A DNA stretch of 64,000 nt from Helicostylum pulchrum (lineage: Eukaryota; Mucoromycota; Mucoromycetes; Mucorales; Mucoraceae): assembly GCA_025677825.1 (NCBI GenBank), contig JAIXMO010000010.1:1-64000 (forward strand). The letters are read 5' to 3'. Below the pieces are notes generated by a model. The model worked only from the letters and a program-made list of their open reading frames with translations. It was not told the DNA's origin and ran no database searches. Position 1 is the stretch's first letter; each line of letters begins with the position of its first letter. The position numbers were made by a program, and so were the translations under genes. Shown one piece after another: positions 10,556 to 26,435 of the stretch.

Positions 10556-12742
10556 TTAAAGTGTTTGGGTTTCCATTGCAGATGTAATATCGTTTAATTG
10601 ACTTGAAAAGGGGGAACAACCTTCAGTACTTTGTTGTTGTTTACCAGATACAGGACATTCTCCAGAATTGTCTGTCACAGGACATTTGGCTGGTTGCCCC
10701 GAAGCAGGACAAGTAGTAGTACCATCAACAGACACTTGACCAGTAATAGGACACTTGCTTTGTGCCATTCCTTTTACAGGGCAAACTGAACCAGCAGACT
10801 TTTGGCCTGTAACAGGGCACACAACCGTTTCCTCTTCCTCCTCTTCTTCAACCAGCTGAGGAGGTACCTCGTATACCAACACGAGTTCTTGGTCTGCATC
10901 TACTTTCTCACCTTGTTCAAAATAAAAATCCGTACAAGTATCAACCCAATCTTGTTTCCCATCTACCCACTGCTGATAGTCTTTACTCTGACGCCATTTT
11001 TGATTCAATCCCTTTTCCAAGTCCAAAATCTCTACAGGGTTTAACGTTTGACATTGTTTCACCGCCTCAAAGATAACACCTAATAAAGTAGGTGGTAAAG
11101 TACTCCAATGGTTTAAAATATTTTTGCTCCATGGTGTATTATGTGATTCTAACCGTTCTTTTAAATCTTCAAACGAAGTTGCTGCCTGAATACATATAAA
11201 AGATTTTTTAGTTTTAAACTACATTTCTGTTTGTTGTAACTTACACCAAATACACTTTCAATATATTTCTCCCATACAGTTAATCGATTAGGACCAGAAT
11301 AAGTATGATGAATAGCCAACGCAAGTTGAATAGCCGCATTGGTATCAGGTGCGGTACAAATAGCCATATTTTTTGCTGTATCAAACACATCTGCCAACTT
11401 GGTCTCTGGCACAAACGCATCTGCCAATCCAAGATACACCAACTCGGGCCCTCTCAGTTTAGCATACTCCGGAGCCGCCAAAGCCAAATAAAGATCAAGA
11501 CCCACCGGTAAAGGCTTTGCTGTACGAGCACGACCACAAGCCAACAGTAATAAAGGAGGGATAGGCGCATGCGATAAATCCAGCGTAAATACTAAAAGTG
11601 AATGCTCTGTAATGATACGCATAAACCCAAGACATAACGTTAAATATGCCGCGTTCAAAGGGATCTGTCCGTTTGAGAATGTCACGATTAATTTAGGCTC
11701 TTTACGCTCAAGAACAGAACGAATGGCATCATAATACGTATTGGATAAATGATTCATTGACACTTGTTGTTGACCATTGGTATCAGAACGGAGCCCGGCG
11801 GTTTCGTTATAAGCTAATCCGCAACTCATCACTTTGGTATCGTTGGTTTCAATACGCTCATTGATTTCAAACATGTTACTGGTGGTATCTGATACAGTGG
11901 TTGTGACAAAGATGGATGTTACATTTGTATTTGCTTCTGCTTTGCTTAAAGCGCTTTGTATATCTTTTAACCGATGTACCGAAAGAATGTTTTTGGTTTT
12001 AGGAGAAGAAAGTGTGATGATTTCGGGTCCTTGCCCGTTTCTTTCTGTGACTATCACAAATGATGCACCGTTGGTTTGTTTGACTGGGCCCACTTTACCT
12101 TTGTTCATCCATTTATTTGCAAACGGACAAGCAGGTTTATTTTGTTGTTCCTTTTTAACCTTGTAAGAAAAATAAGCATTCAAATCAACATTTTCAACAC
12201 GTCTACAGTAAAAAAAAAAGAAAAAAAAAAGTTAAAGTATATACAAAAACATCAAAATAAGTAAAATACGTACGCTACGTAATAAAATGCTTTGGCTTTT
12301 GAGAACTCTAACTGTAACTTTTCTTTATCCCATAACCCATTCACAGTTTGGTCCTGTACCCAACCACGTATAATATTCGGTAACCCAGTTGTATAATCCT
12401 CATCATGATCATAGTCATACTTTTCCAACCTATCAAACTGCAGTTGGTTCCTTTTTTGATCTAATTTTTCTTGTTCATATCGTAAATAACTCTCTAAATC
12501 AAAATCCTGTTGAAAACTTTTTTTTTTCCCCGTTGTTAATAAAGCTGAAAAAAAAAAGTTTACATTGTATATTAATAATACCTGGAAAAGTAAAAGTGCT
12601 TTGCTTTTAGTAATTGTGCTTGTTCAATAAGCTCATCTTGGTTGGTTTTCGGTAAAGTCTCAAGAATACTGTCAAGACCTGCTTGAAAGAGCGTGTCTGT
12701 ATCCCAAGGGTATCTATTAAAAGTTTCGTATACTTTTTCCAT
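10556..12742 (-). CDS. Crotonase-like (HIBCH-type) protein with N-terminal helical domain and Cys-Pro repeat tail
   Basis: Multi-domain protein of about 670 residues. Exons read: 12742-12582, 12544-12274, 12202-11245, 11185-10556. The first two encode helical segments with a loose internal echo (LLKAKHFYFS and FSKAKAFYYVA). Exon 3 resembles the enoyl-CoA hydratase/3-hydroxyisobutyryl-CoA hydrolase fold: ITLSSPKTKNILS at the start and LVYLGLADAFVP near the end. The GGG/GLS oxyanion segment and catalytic acids are not recognisable, so enzymatic activity is doubtful. The C-terminus has an acidic run and then six CP motifs (forms CPVTG, CPVKG, CPITG, CPASG, CPVTD, CPVSG); a seventh (CPFA) precedes the crotonase part. 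The exon lengths sum to 3n+1. The frame breaks at an A10 run (plus 12518-12527), so a base error or real frameshift is likely. Confidence 0.65.
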
Positions 12743-12878
12743 AATAATTAAAATATATAAAGGAGGAATATATACCATGACACATGTGCGAAAAAAATAT
12801 ACCCTTTTTATTCACATAATTTTAAAAGCCAGGCATTTTTTTTACTAATCAACAGAAGATTGGTTTATTTAATTTTTT

Positions 12879-15351
<2,473 letters not shown>

Positions 15352-15566
15352 TACAGATAAAAATAAAGAAAAAAGAGAGAGAGACAGAGAGAGAGAGAAA
15401 AAAAAAAAAAAAACCTAACCCAAATCAGACGTCACCAAAGAAAACCTTGGGTGTGTAACTAAAAAAAGCGAGATATATAAAATTAAATAAATTTCCTTTT
15501 TGTACATCCTTCTTTTTTTTTCTATTATATCCCCCTTTTTTTATATATATAATTATCATTGTTAAA

Positions 15567-17094
15567 ATGCAGGACTCTATTCAATTTTCATGTTGCTGTA
15601 ATAAACCAGAATGTCTCCAGTTGCAAGAGTTTCATGATTCTTACAGCAAGACTGAAAATGATGCTTTATTAGCAGCAGGTAAATTTTATATATTCTATTT
15701 GCGATAGAAAATTAATAATGCTACGATGAATAGAAATTGGACAAATTCTTTTGCAAGAAGAAAACCAAGACCTGGTAATATAAATATACTTGTTAGATAG
15801 TTTACTTGTAACTTATATAATATGTAGCGGTACGAGTTATTTAAAGAGAATTATAAAGAACTGAAGCAACTGCGCTTAGAAAGCCAACAGTCAAATGAGG
15901 TCAGATTTATTTTTATGCAGATGCAGATGCACACATCCCTTTATAATATTAAATATAAAATACAATAGATGATTAAAGTACTTGGTATTGAATTAAAGAG
16001 TAAAATGAAGGAATACGAAGAATCAATGATTAAGAATAAATTGGTGAAACAATTATTAACTGTAAAATCAGAGATTGAAGAGGAACTTAAAACACAGGTA
16101 CATACATTTGCATAAAAAAAAAAAAGAAAAGAAAAAAAAGAACCTTTTTTTACTTACTTTTTCATACAAACACAAGATATCTGACTTAAAGCAAGAGTTG
16201 TCTCAAGTACGAAAGTCAGAGACTAATATGACTGGTAAACTAAAGAGATTAAATTCAAGTCATGGTAAGTAATGTAAATAATATTTCGCCGACTTATGCA
16301 ATAGATCATCAACTGCATTTTTCTTTTTTATAATAGAATCACTTCAACTATCCCACGAGGTTCTTTTACAAGAGCATGATAAACTATTATCAAATAAATC
16401 TAAATTAAATCAGGCAAGTTTTTTTTTGTTAATTTTCTTCTGTTTATTCATACATGTAATTAAAACATTAATATAATAGAATTCTCGCTTACAACTTGTC
16501 ATTCCCGAACCTATACCAAATCACATAAAAAAGCATGGTAAATAATAATAAGTAAATAAACATGCAGATCATTCAATTTTAATTTTGGCGTGTGTTGTAG
16601 TAGTAGTTCCTCAATTCAAGATGACGGTAACTCACGAAAAGAATCCATTTGAAGTGCTGCAGTCCGTAACACAACAAACAATAGATAAAATTAATGCTAC
16701 GGACACAAGAGTATTAAATCGTAGATTAAAACGCGTATTTGACATGTCTGAATTAAGTGATCTTAGTAATTCGTTACTAAACAACCTATTGACTGATCTA
16801 TCCGATTTTAACCACCAATTCGACTGGGTCCATGATTACCACGACCAACAAGCTTATTTCTTCCCTTTGGCTGCTACCATTCAATCTCTGTTAAAAGAAA
16901 TAGGTACCATTAAAATGACCTTGAATGATTTGCAAGCGGATTATGTAACACGTATCGAGAGGTTAACTATCATTCAGCCCATGATTTCTGCTTACAATCA
17001 ACAAAGGCACTTGTCTAGGTTAGAGAGCGAAAAGAAGAATTTCATGCAAGGTTTATTATCGTTATTTACACTACACTCAAAACATGCATGCTGA
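15567..17094 (+). CDS. Coiled-coil protein of unknown function
   Basis: Not recognised. Eight exons (15567-15678, 15734-15774, 15828-15899, 15969-16097, 16177-16264, 16337-16413, 16480-16537, 16601-17094) give 356 residues with a consistent frame. The N-terminus has a small Cys cluster (FSCCCNKPEC). A long, highly charged coiled coil follows (about residues 20-185, rich in Leu/Glu/Lys heptads), then a predicted helical C-terminal domain containing EVLQSVTQQTIDKI and YFFPLAATIQSLL. The intron after 16413 starts with GC rather than GT (CAG|GCAAGT). It shares a 215-bp divergent promoter with SNF1 and converges on SPC24, with only 35 bp between stop codons. The architecture fits a cytoskeletal, centrosomal or vesicle-tether scaffold, but this is a guess. 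Confidence 0.75.
16414..16479 (+). other. GC-AG intron
   Basis: Intron 6 of the coiled-coil gene begins with GCAAGT after CAG and ends ATAATAG. No GT donor nearby keeps the frame. Apart from its second base the donor is a perfect match to the consensus, as is usual for GC-AG introns. Confidence 0.7.
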
Positions 17095-17129
17095 AAGAGA
17101 ATATTATATACACATTATTATTATTATTA

Positions 17130-17892
17130 TTATTTCAAGTCTTTTGAAATAAATTCCCATATATTTTTAACTATTTGCTTGTTATTATGGTTTTCAATTG
17201 GGATAGTACGGATATCTTGGCCATCGCGCGTAGCTACAAAAATTATGAGACTTTTTTTTTTAGTGTGTATCCTTTTGTGTCCTTTTGTGTATGCTTACTA
17301 AGGATGGCCTTCTTCACTTGATAGTCGTCTTCTACTTGCATTTGAATACCCATTTTACGATAGATAGCCAGCTTGAGTCTAACAACAAATTAGCCCTTTT
17401 ATTTGTGTAAGCAACATTTTCCTTTTGTCTACTTACGTTTCACTATTCAAGCTTTGTTCAATAGCTTCATCATTACTCTCATTCTCAATCTGCTGCTCCA
17501 AATATTCTAATTCTGACAGCAGTTTATCACGTCGTAAAACTTCCTCTGTAACTTTACTTTCATACTGTTCCATCTGTTCTTGTCGCGTACGTATTTTATT
17601 TTCGGAATCTTCAACTGCTCTCAACATGTCTCGTTCTTTTTGTACACCTTTATTATAGTCCAATTCAAGTTCTACTCGTAAAAACAATTGAGTACCTTAT
17701 ACAGCACACACTTTTTCAACTGTTTTTACCTCGAATAATAAATTGTTCTACCTTTAAACTATGCTCTACTTTATCATAATACGCTTCTATCTCTTCTTTA
17801 CTCCTTTTATTAGGACTAAAAAAATCTGTTTTTTCAAGTTCTTGGCATAAGTCATCAAGTTTAGATAGCGTTGTTTCTAAAGGTTCAGACAT
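17130..17892 (-). CDS. SPC24: Kinetochore protein Spc24 (Ndc80 complex)
   Basis: Subunit of the Ndc80 complex, pairing with Spc25 to join the microtubule-binding Ndc80/Nuf2 rod to the inner kinetochore. Four exons (17892-17730, 17674-17437, 17378-17299, 17233-17130) give 194 residues, the usual Spc24 size. The N-terminal two thirds is coiled coil (for example KVTEEVLRRDKLLSELEYLEQQ). The C-terminal globular head starts at the diagnostic LKLAIYRKMGIQMQVEDDYQ and ends in QIVKNIWEFISKDLK, matching the family pattern LKLYRSLGIE ... iW. Individual exons are too short to look like genes, which is why the locus is easily missed. The divergent neighbour YTM1 starts 182 bp upstream. Confidence 0.85.
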
Positions 17893-18074
17893 GCAATAAA
17901 AAAAAGGTAATAAAAAAGGGGGGAGAAGGGAAACTCATTTGTAGAAGGTGTATTAGCCCGGTCACACTAAACTTATTTCCATCACATAAGCCACCCACAT
18001 AGACTATTAACTCTTTTTTTTAATTTTTTCTTTTTCCTTTTTTTTTTTTTTTACTTTACAAGAAAACTTCAAAA

Positions 18075-19597
18075 ATGTCTACAGAACAAGAACAAGTTCA
18101 AGTTCGCTTCACCACTCAACAAACTCAATATGCAGTTAGCGAGGCTGCCATGTTGTTACCTTCCAACATTAAAAAGGACGGCCTTTCAGAGATTGTTAAC
18201 AACTTGCTTGATATCGGTAAATCTAGATCTAGATCTTGTATATAACCCTTCGTCTTACTAACAACATTTATATCTGTATATAGATTCACCTATTCCTTTC
18301 GATTTTTTAATTGATGGTCAACTTTTAAGAACTAGTATTGTTGAATATTTAAACGCCAATAGACTTTCTACTGTAAGTTTTGTTGTTGCTTTTGTTGTAT
18401 ATGCTGCAAACTAATATAATCGTATAGGAAAACTTGGTCACTATTGAATATGTCGAATCTATGCTTCCTCCTACCCCTCTTACAGCTTATCAACACGATG
18501 ATTGGATCAGTTCAGTAAAAGGACATAACGGATTATTCCTTACCGGTTCATACGATAACAACGTTAGATTATGGAACTCTACTGGTGAATGTATTGGTAC
18601 CTTGATGGCCCATACTGATTCCGTAAAGAGTGTCGCATTCGGCCAAGTTACTGGTAAATTCAATCATTTGTGCTGTAAAATAGGGTTTATTGTGTAGATA
18701 CTAAAAAAAATATATTATTTTAGATGCTACTGCTACCATTTTCTCTGCTGGTCTTGATCATACTCTTTTAGGTTGGGAATATTCACTTGAACAAGGAACA
18801 GATCGTTTAATGTACGAATGTAAAGGACATAAGGGACCTATTGAATCAATTGCTGTTGATTCCAAAAATAAATTCGTAAGTTTTTGACAGAAAAAGTATT
18901 GTTACACTGGATACAGACTAACAAAAAAAAAATCGAGTAGATTGCTAGTGCTTCAGCTGATAGTTTTGTCAAGGTTTGGACCACAACCGAACCTACCGAA
19001 GACGAACCTTCCGAGACTTCAGAGACACCTAAAAAGAGAAAGAAGACCGAAAAGACAGACGGTAGAAAGATCAAGACAAAGGCCATTACATTAGAAGGTC
19101 ATGTTGGCGGAGTAAACTCTGTCACATTTGATAAAATCGACTCCAACGTAGTATATACCGGTGGATGGGATCATTCAATTAGATCTTGGGATGTCGAGCA
19201 ACAAGTAAACTTGACAACAAAGAATTGTGAAAAGGTTGTACTTGATGTTGACTACTCCAGCAACGCTAAATTATTAGCAACCGGTCATTCAGATAACACC
19301 ATTCGATTATGGGATCCTAGATCAGAAGACGGTAATAACGTCAAGATGAGTCTTAGAGGTCATACAGCTTGGGTTTCCTCTGTCTGTTGGTCCAAATCTT
19401 CTGAATACGCATTATGCTCTGGCTCTTACGATTCAACAGTTCGTGTTTGGGATATTCGTAGTAAAGAACCATTGTATACCGTTGAAGCCGAGGATAAGGA
19501 AAAGAAGGAAAAGGTTTTGAGTGTTTATTGGGATAATGATAAGATTCTTAGCGGTGGTGAAGAAAAGCAACTCAAGATCTATAGTGCCAAAGCTTAA
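18075..19597 (+). CDS. YTM1: Ribosome biogenesis protein Ytm1/WDR12
   Basis: Component of the PeBoW/Nop7 complex (Nop7-Erb1-Ytm1) needed for 60S pre-ribosome maturation in the nucleolus; later removed by the AAA-ATPase Rea1. Five exons (18075-18216, 18284-18372, 18428-18653, 18724-18875, 18941-19597) give 421 residues. An N-terminal NLE/UBL-like domain (VQVRFTTQQTQYAVSEAAM to ENLVTIEYVE) contacts Rea1. Seven WD40 repeats follow, for example GSYDNNVRLW, ASADSFVKVW, TGGWDHSIRSW, TGHSDNTIRLW and SGSYDSTVRVW. A lysine-rich insertion after the third blade (TPKKRKKTEK) is a probable nuclear or nucleolar localisation signal, as in other Ytm1 proteins. Length and domain order are normal. Confidence 0.95.
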
Positions 19598-19793
19598 ATA
19601 AATAATAAATCATTTTTGTAATATATATTATATAATTGACGTTTATAATGTATGTATAAACAACACTATCAGTTTAAGAGAGTGGAACGCTTTGGGAAAG
19701 TAATTTATCTTGCTCCCATGTACATTGTGTTTTGAATCCAATATTTACTGTCAGAAAAAAAAACATACTTGATATGGTAAGAATATTTATTAA

Positions 19794-20444
19794 TTAAATA
19801 TCAAAAGTTTCTAAAAATGAGGTTTTATTAGTCGATCCATCAGCATTTTGGCAAATGGCCGTAGAATTGTCTATGGTAGTTCCAAAAAATGCAAGGCCTC
19901 CTCCTGCACTACAAATTGCTAAAAGTTTTTTGGCTTGTTCTAGATCTTCCCCATTAAAACCAAACCTCACCTAAATAGTTTTTTTTTAAAAAAAAGTAAA
20001 TATTCTCTGCTGTGAAAAAACGAACGGAAGGTTTAAAAATGACACTTACATGATAACGTATTAAATTTTCCTTTTGACCGCCAGGATTACATTCAGTGTC
20101 TGAATAATGACAGCATTCCTTTCCTGCTTGACCAATTGTTTTTTTAAAAGAACTATAAAATCATTTAGTTTAATTTATTATATTATACAATTCCTTCATC
20201 TTTATCCCATCGACGCCCTTATGTCATATATGTATAAGCTTGAAGACTCGCCCTCCAGATTATTATAAATACAAAAAGCTTGTGTAGTTTGTAATCCAAG
20301 TGAGATAAAGAAAGATGATAAAATAGGTCTGTTTACTCATCATGACATATATACCACTATCTGCTTCATAAATACTAGTATTTATACATTCGTTAATCAG
20401 TTTTATTATACATGTGTGATTCCTGTACAGAAAAAAATCATCAT
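19794..20444 (-). CDS. Small secreted cysteine-rich protein, mucoralean type
   Basis: Four-exon model (20444-20429, 20335-20215, 20152-20050, 19970-19794), 138 residues with exon lengths summing to 3n. The first exon codes only MMIFF plus one base. A hydrophobic signal-peptide-like segment (ILSSFFISLGLQTTQA) is followed by FCIYNNL, then the paired-Cys motif GKECCHYSDTECNPGG and, near the end, ICSAGGGLAFFG and AICQNADGS. This Cys/Gly pattern is as I recall from small secreted proteins of Mucorales; function is unknown (cell wall or host/microbe interface are guesses). The last two exons are well supported. The tiny first exon and the GTCGAT donor of intron 2 are tentative. Confidence 0.6.
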
Positions 20445-21819
20445 TCAATCCTTTTAGTACGGATATCTGCCCTGAAGCAAGAAAACGTTTTGTCAATTAG
20501 AAGTAGCACCCCAACTTGCTTCACTATTTTCCAGATTTAAGATTGAATCACCAAAGATTGTTAGTATTCACAACAAAACGAGAATGATAAATCTTACAAC
20601 TATTATCGCTATATAACTCTTTGTAAAAAGGAGTTTATTTTATGTATTTTAACATAGAAATTATAATAGGATTGAGGGGATACACGTTAAAAATAATAGT
20701 AAAAATAAAAATATACACATATATTTTTAAACATGGCAAAATGAGGTTATATCGTCGAAAAAAACAAGTTATTTGTTTAAAGAATCTGCATGCATTTTCT
20801 CTTGATAAAAAATGTAGAAAACCATATCTAGAACAGTAAACGACAAAAGTATTAGGATAAACACAGTGAAATTCCGTGATAAAATACTTACAGTTTATCC
20901 TTTAAAAGTTTGAAATGTTCAAAAGGCTCTGGGAGACAAAGACTTGTGAGCCTGATATATTTGCTAATATATTAATAAGTCAATAAAATTGATAAAAGTA
21001 AAGCAAAAGATTTTATTATTTGAGAGGGATAAGAATGGCTATTTATATGAATGACAGTTGAATCAGATGATGATAAAATAGGGTAAATTGAGGGTGGAAG
21101 CACTGTCATATGCTACACAATCATGTCACTGTTGGAACAGTGTAGAAATAAAAATGCCGCCGTCTGCATTTTAAAAATGTATTTTTTTAGCGGTAAAGTA
21201 AACATATACACCGCGTTAAAACTTTGCCAGACCTAAACTAACCACGCGATGTGAAAACTTTTACCACTTAATTAACGACAGAGCCCCCTTTGCTAAGCTC
21301 TTTAACGTTCCGCAGATGATTTTTTACAGTATCAAGCGTACATTTGTCATAGATAATACAAAAATCCACATGCCTTCTGAGACCACGTATTGGGTTCTTT
21401 CTAATAATAGAATTAGTGTCAAACGGAAGTCTGTTCTATAGAAAGTCTAGTACACATGAAGTTCCGAAAATGAGGGGTAAAATAAGTTTACATCCCCGTT
21501 TGAGTAACAGTTAGACAAGAAAGAAAAAAGAATTATACAGATCTGAAATGGTTTATTTCTTACAAAAGTAGTAATCACTTTTCTACTCTCAATATAAAAA
21601 AGGGGGTTCTGAGAGTTGCAAAGGGGGGATAATGGGGAAATATATATACATATATATCTTTTTTTTTTTTTTTTTTTGAAAGGGGGTGAGGGTTTGTGAG
21701 TGTTATTTTTTTCTGGATTTTTTGTTGTTATTACACATCATGTATAAAAAGAGTTTGATGTGAATGGTGTATAGGTTGTGTTTATATAAGGGGGCATATC
21801 ATAAGATTTATGATGGAAA
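20445..21819. other. Intergenic spacer with a short uncharacterised coding-like stretch
   Basis: Between the secreted-protein start and the enolase 3' end I see no intact gene. On the minus strand, 21435-21268 is a 55-codon open stretch without a start codon (contains NPIRGLRRHVDFCIIYDK and ends GGSVVN before TAA). Its composition looks protein-like rather than random AT-rich, so it may be a gene relic. Poly-T and TATA-rich sequence near 21645-21680 belongs to the enolase 3' flank. Confidence 0.4.
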
Positions 21820-24697
<2,878 letters not shown>

Positions 24698-26194
24698 TTA
24701 CATTTCCTTTCTTTGGATTGTAATTCTTTCAGCTCTGTACAAGACACTATCTACAATACTAGCTACACTAAAAATGCCACCAATAATTGCACATAAACTT
24801 GTCAAAAAGCTGCCAAAAGTAGGTCTTGACTCCGAGTAAATAATACGCATAGGAGAATGATCAAGCATAAAGAACACACCAGGAAGACCACCTGTATGTT
24901 GGTTTACAAATTGTTCTTGTTTACTAACAGAGTATTGAAAAGTTCTGGATTGTGCTCCACTGATAAAATCAAATTCTGTAGGAACAATCTGTAAAAAGTA
25001 TTGATACATCATGGTAGCTATATAAAGAGATTAATATATTTTATACAAGTGTATATTTTTTATTTTTTTTACCTTGCATAGTTCCCCAACTAGTATTATC
25101 TAACGGTTGAACTAAATTGCTTGCCTTTGTACGTTTTTGCTTTTGAGTATTATACACATGAGATCCAAATTCTAATTGTTTAATTGTATGCATAAAGTTT
25201 TGCTTATTATCACTTTTAATAAAAGAGCTCACATCATGAACGTGAGTACCGCCATGGCTATAAGCTCTACCAGCCGAGAAATGGAAATTACCACGAACTT
25301 TTTTAACCAACAAAGTACCGTGCATTCTACAACCTTCTCTTGACTGAGCCAATGTCTTTTCTTTCCAGCCTTCTCTGATACATTGTTCAAAGCTATCAAC
25401 GTTAGTAACCCATCCTTGATCGGTGTAAGCACGTTGTACTTCCTCACAAGAATTACAGCATGATTTTTCTTCGCCTTTAAAACGTGCACCGTAACAAGGA
25501 CCACAATACTCTCCAGATAAATCTCCTTGATGTGTTAATGCCAATTTAGCTGCGCTGTTACCCAAATCTATTCATAGTTTTTATATTAGAATTACTTTTT
25601 TTTTTGTTGGGGTTTTATATGTTTTACCTTCTGATTTTGTTTTTTCAATAACTTTTCCGCTTGGGTCAAGTCGTTCCTTATAAACATCATGATCGTAATC
25701 TCCCATATGGTCTCCACTTTCATCCATCACATCCAAACTAAGTACTAATATAAACAGTCATTTTTTTTTAAGCAAAAAAATAATATATATACGCCTTTTT
25801 TTTTTTGCGAGTCTTACTGTAACATGGCATATGGGGAAAGGTAATATCTAACGTGATTGGCAATTTTTCCTAAAATAGTTTGTAATTTGTTGGCACAAAA
25901 TTATCGGACGCTTTTAAATATGTACCTGAATTCCACCATCAACCATAATTTCTGTTTGCATTACTGGTGTCATATATCTCATAATCTCGAATAATACCAG
26001 CATAGCAATGGTAAAAGCACTTACCATGGTAACTAAATTCTTTGCTTGGTTACTAATGATGATAGAATAATAATGATAAAAAAATATAGGACAGTACCAG
26101 TTCCACCAGTTGCTGTTCTTACGCGAAAATCATCCAACGTTTTAGCATATGCATCTAACTTTCGAAAGCGTTTAACAAACGAATTAGACACCAT
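24698..26194 (-). CDS. ERV46: ER-Golgi vesicle protein Erv46/ERGIC3
   Basis: Cargo receptor in COPII/COPI vesicles; with Erv41 it retrieves non-HDEL ER residents from the early Golgi. Six exons (26194-26098, 26032-25926, 25869-25818, 25744-25628, 25567-25073, 25017-24698) give 395 residues. The cytosolic N-terminus (FRKLDAYAKTLDDFRVRT) is followed by TM1 (AFTIAMLVLFEIMRYM). The lumenal domain begins EKLPITLDITFPHMPC and LSLDVMDESGDH, with the Cys-rich patch CGPCYGAR ... SCCNSCEEV and CRMHGTLLVKKVRGNFHFSAG. TM2 (FLTSLCAIIGGIFSVASIVDSVLY) precedes a short basic cytosolic tail. Length and topology are typical. Confidence 0.95.
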
Positions 26195-26435
26195 CTTTAA
26201 AAGTTTTATTTCTTAAAAAAAAGGGTTTCAAAATTATTTAAGCTGTTGTTGGTTTCTTTTTTCGGTCCCAGCAAAAAAGTCTCTTGTTAAAAATCGTAAC
26301 ACAAAGACAACTGTTACATCAAAAGAGGGAGAATTTATATTGACTTGGTCAGTGTATCGATAGTACGCATATTTATTTAAAATATCGATAGTTTGGAAAA
26401 GTTAAAGTATAACTCTCTGAATATTCTTGATTAAT

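Noticed and set aside
20642..20839. 65-codon plus-strand open frame
   Set aside because: Ile/Lys-rich composition expected by chance in AT-rich DNA.
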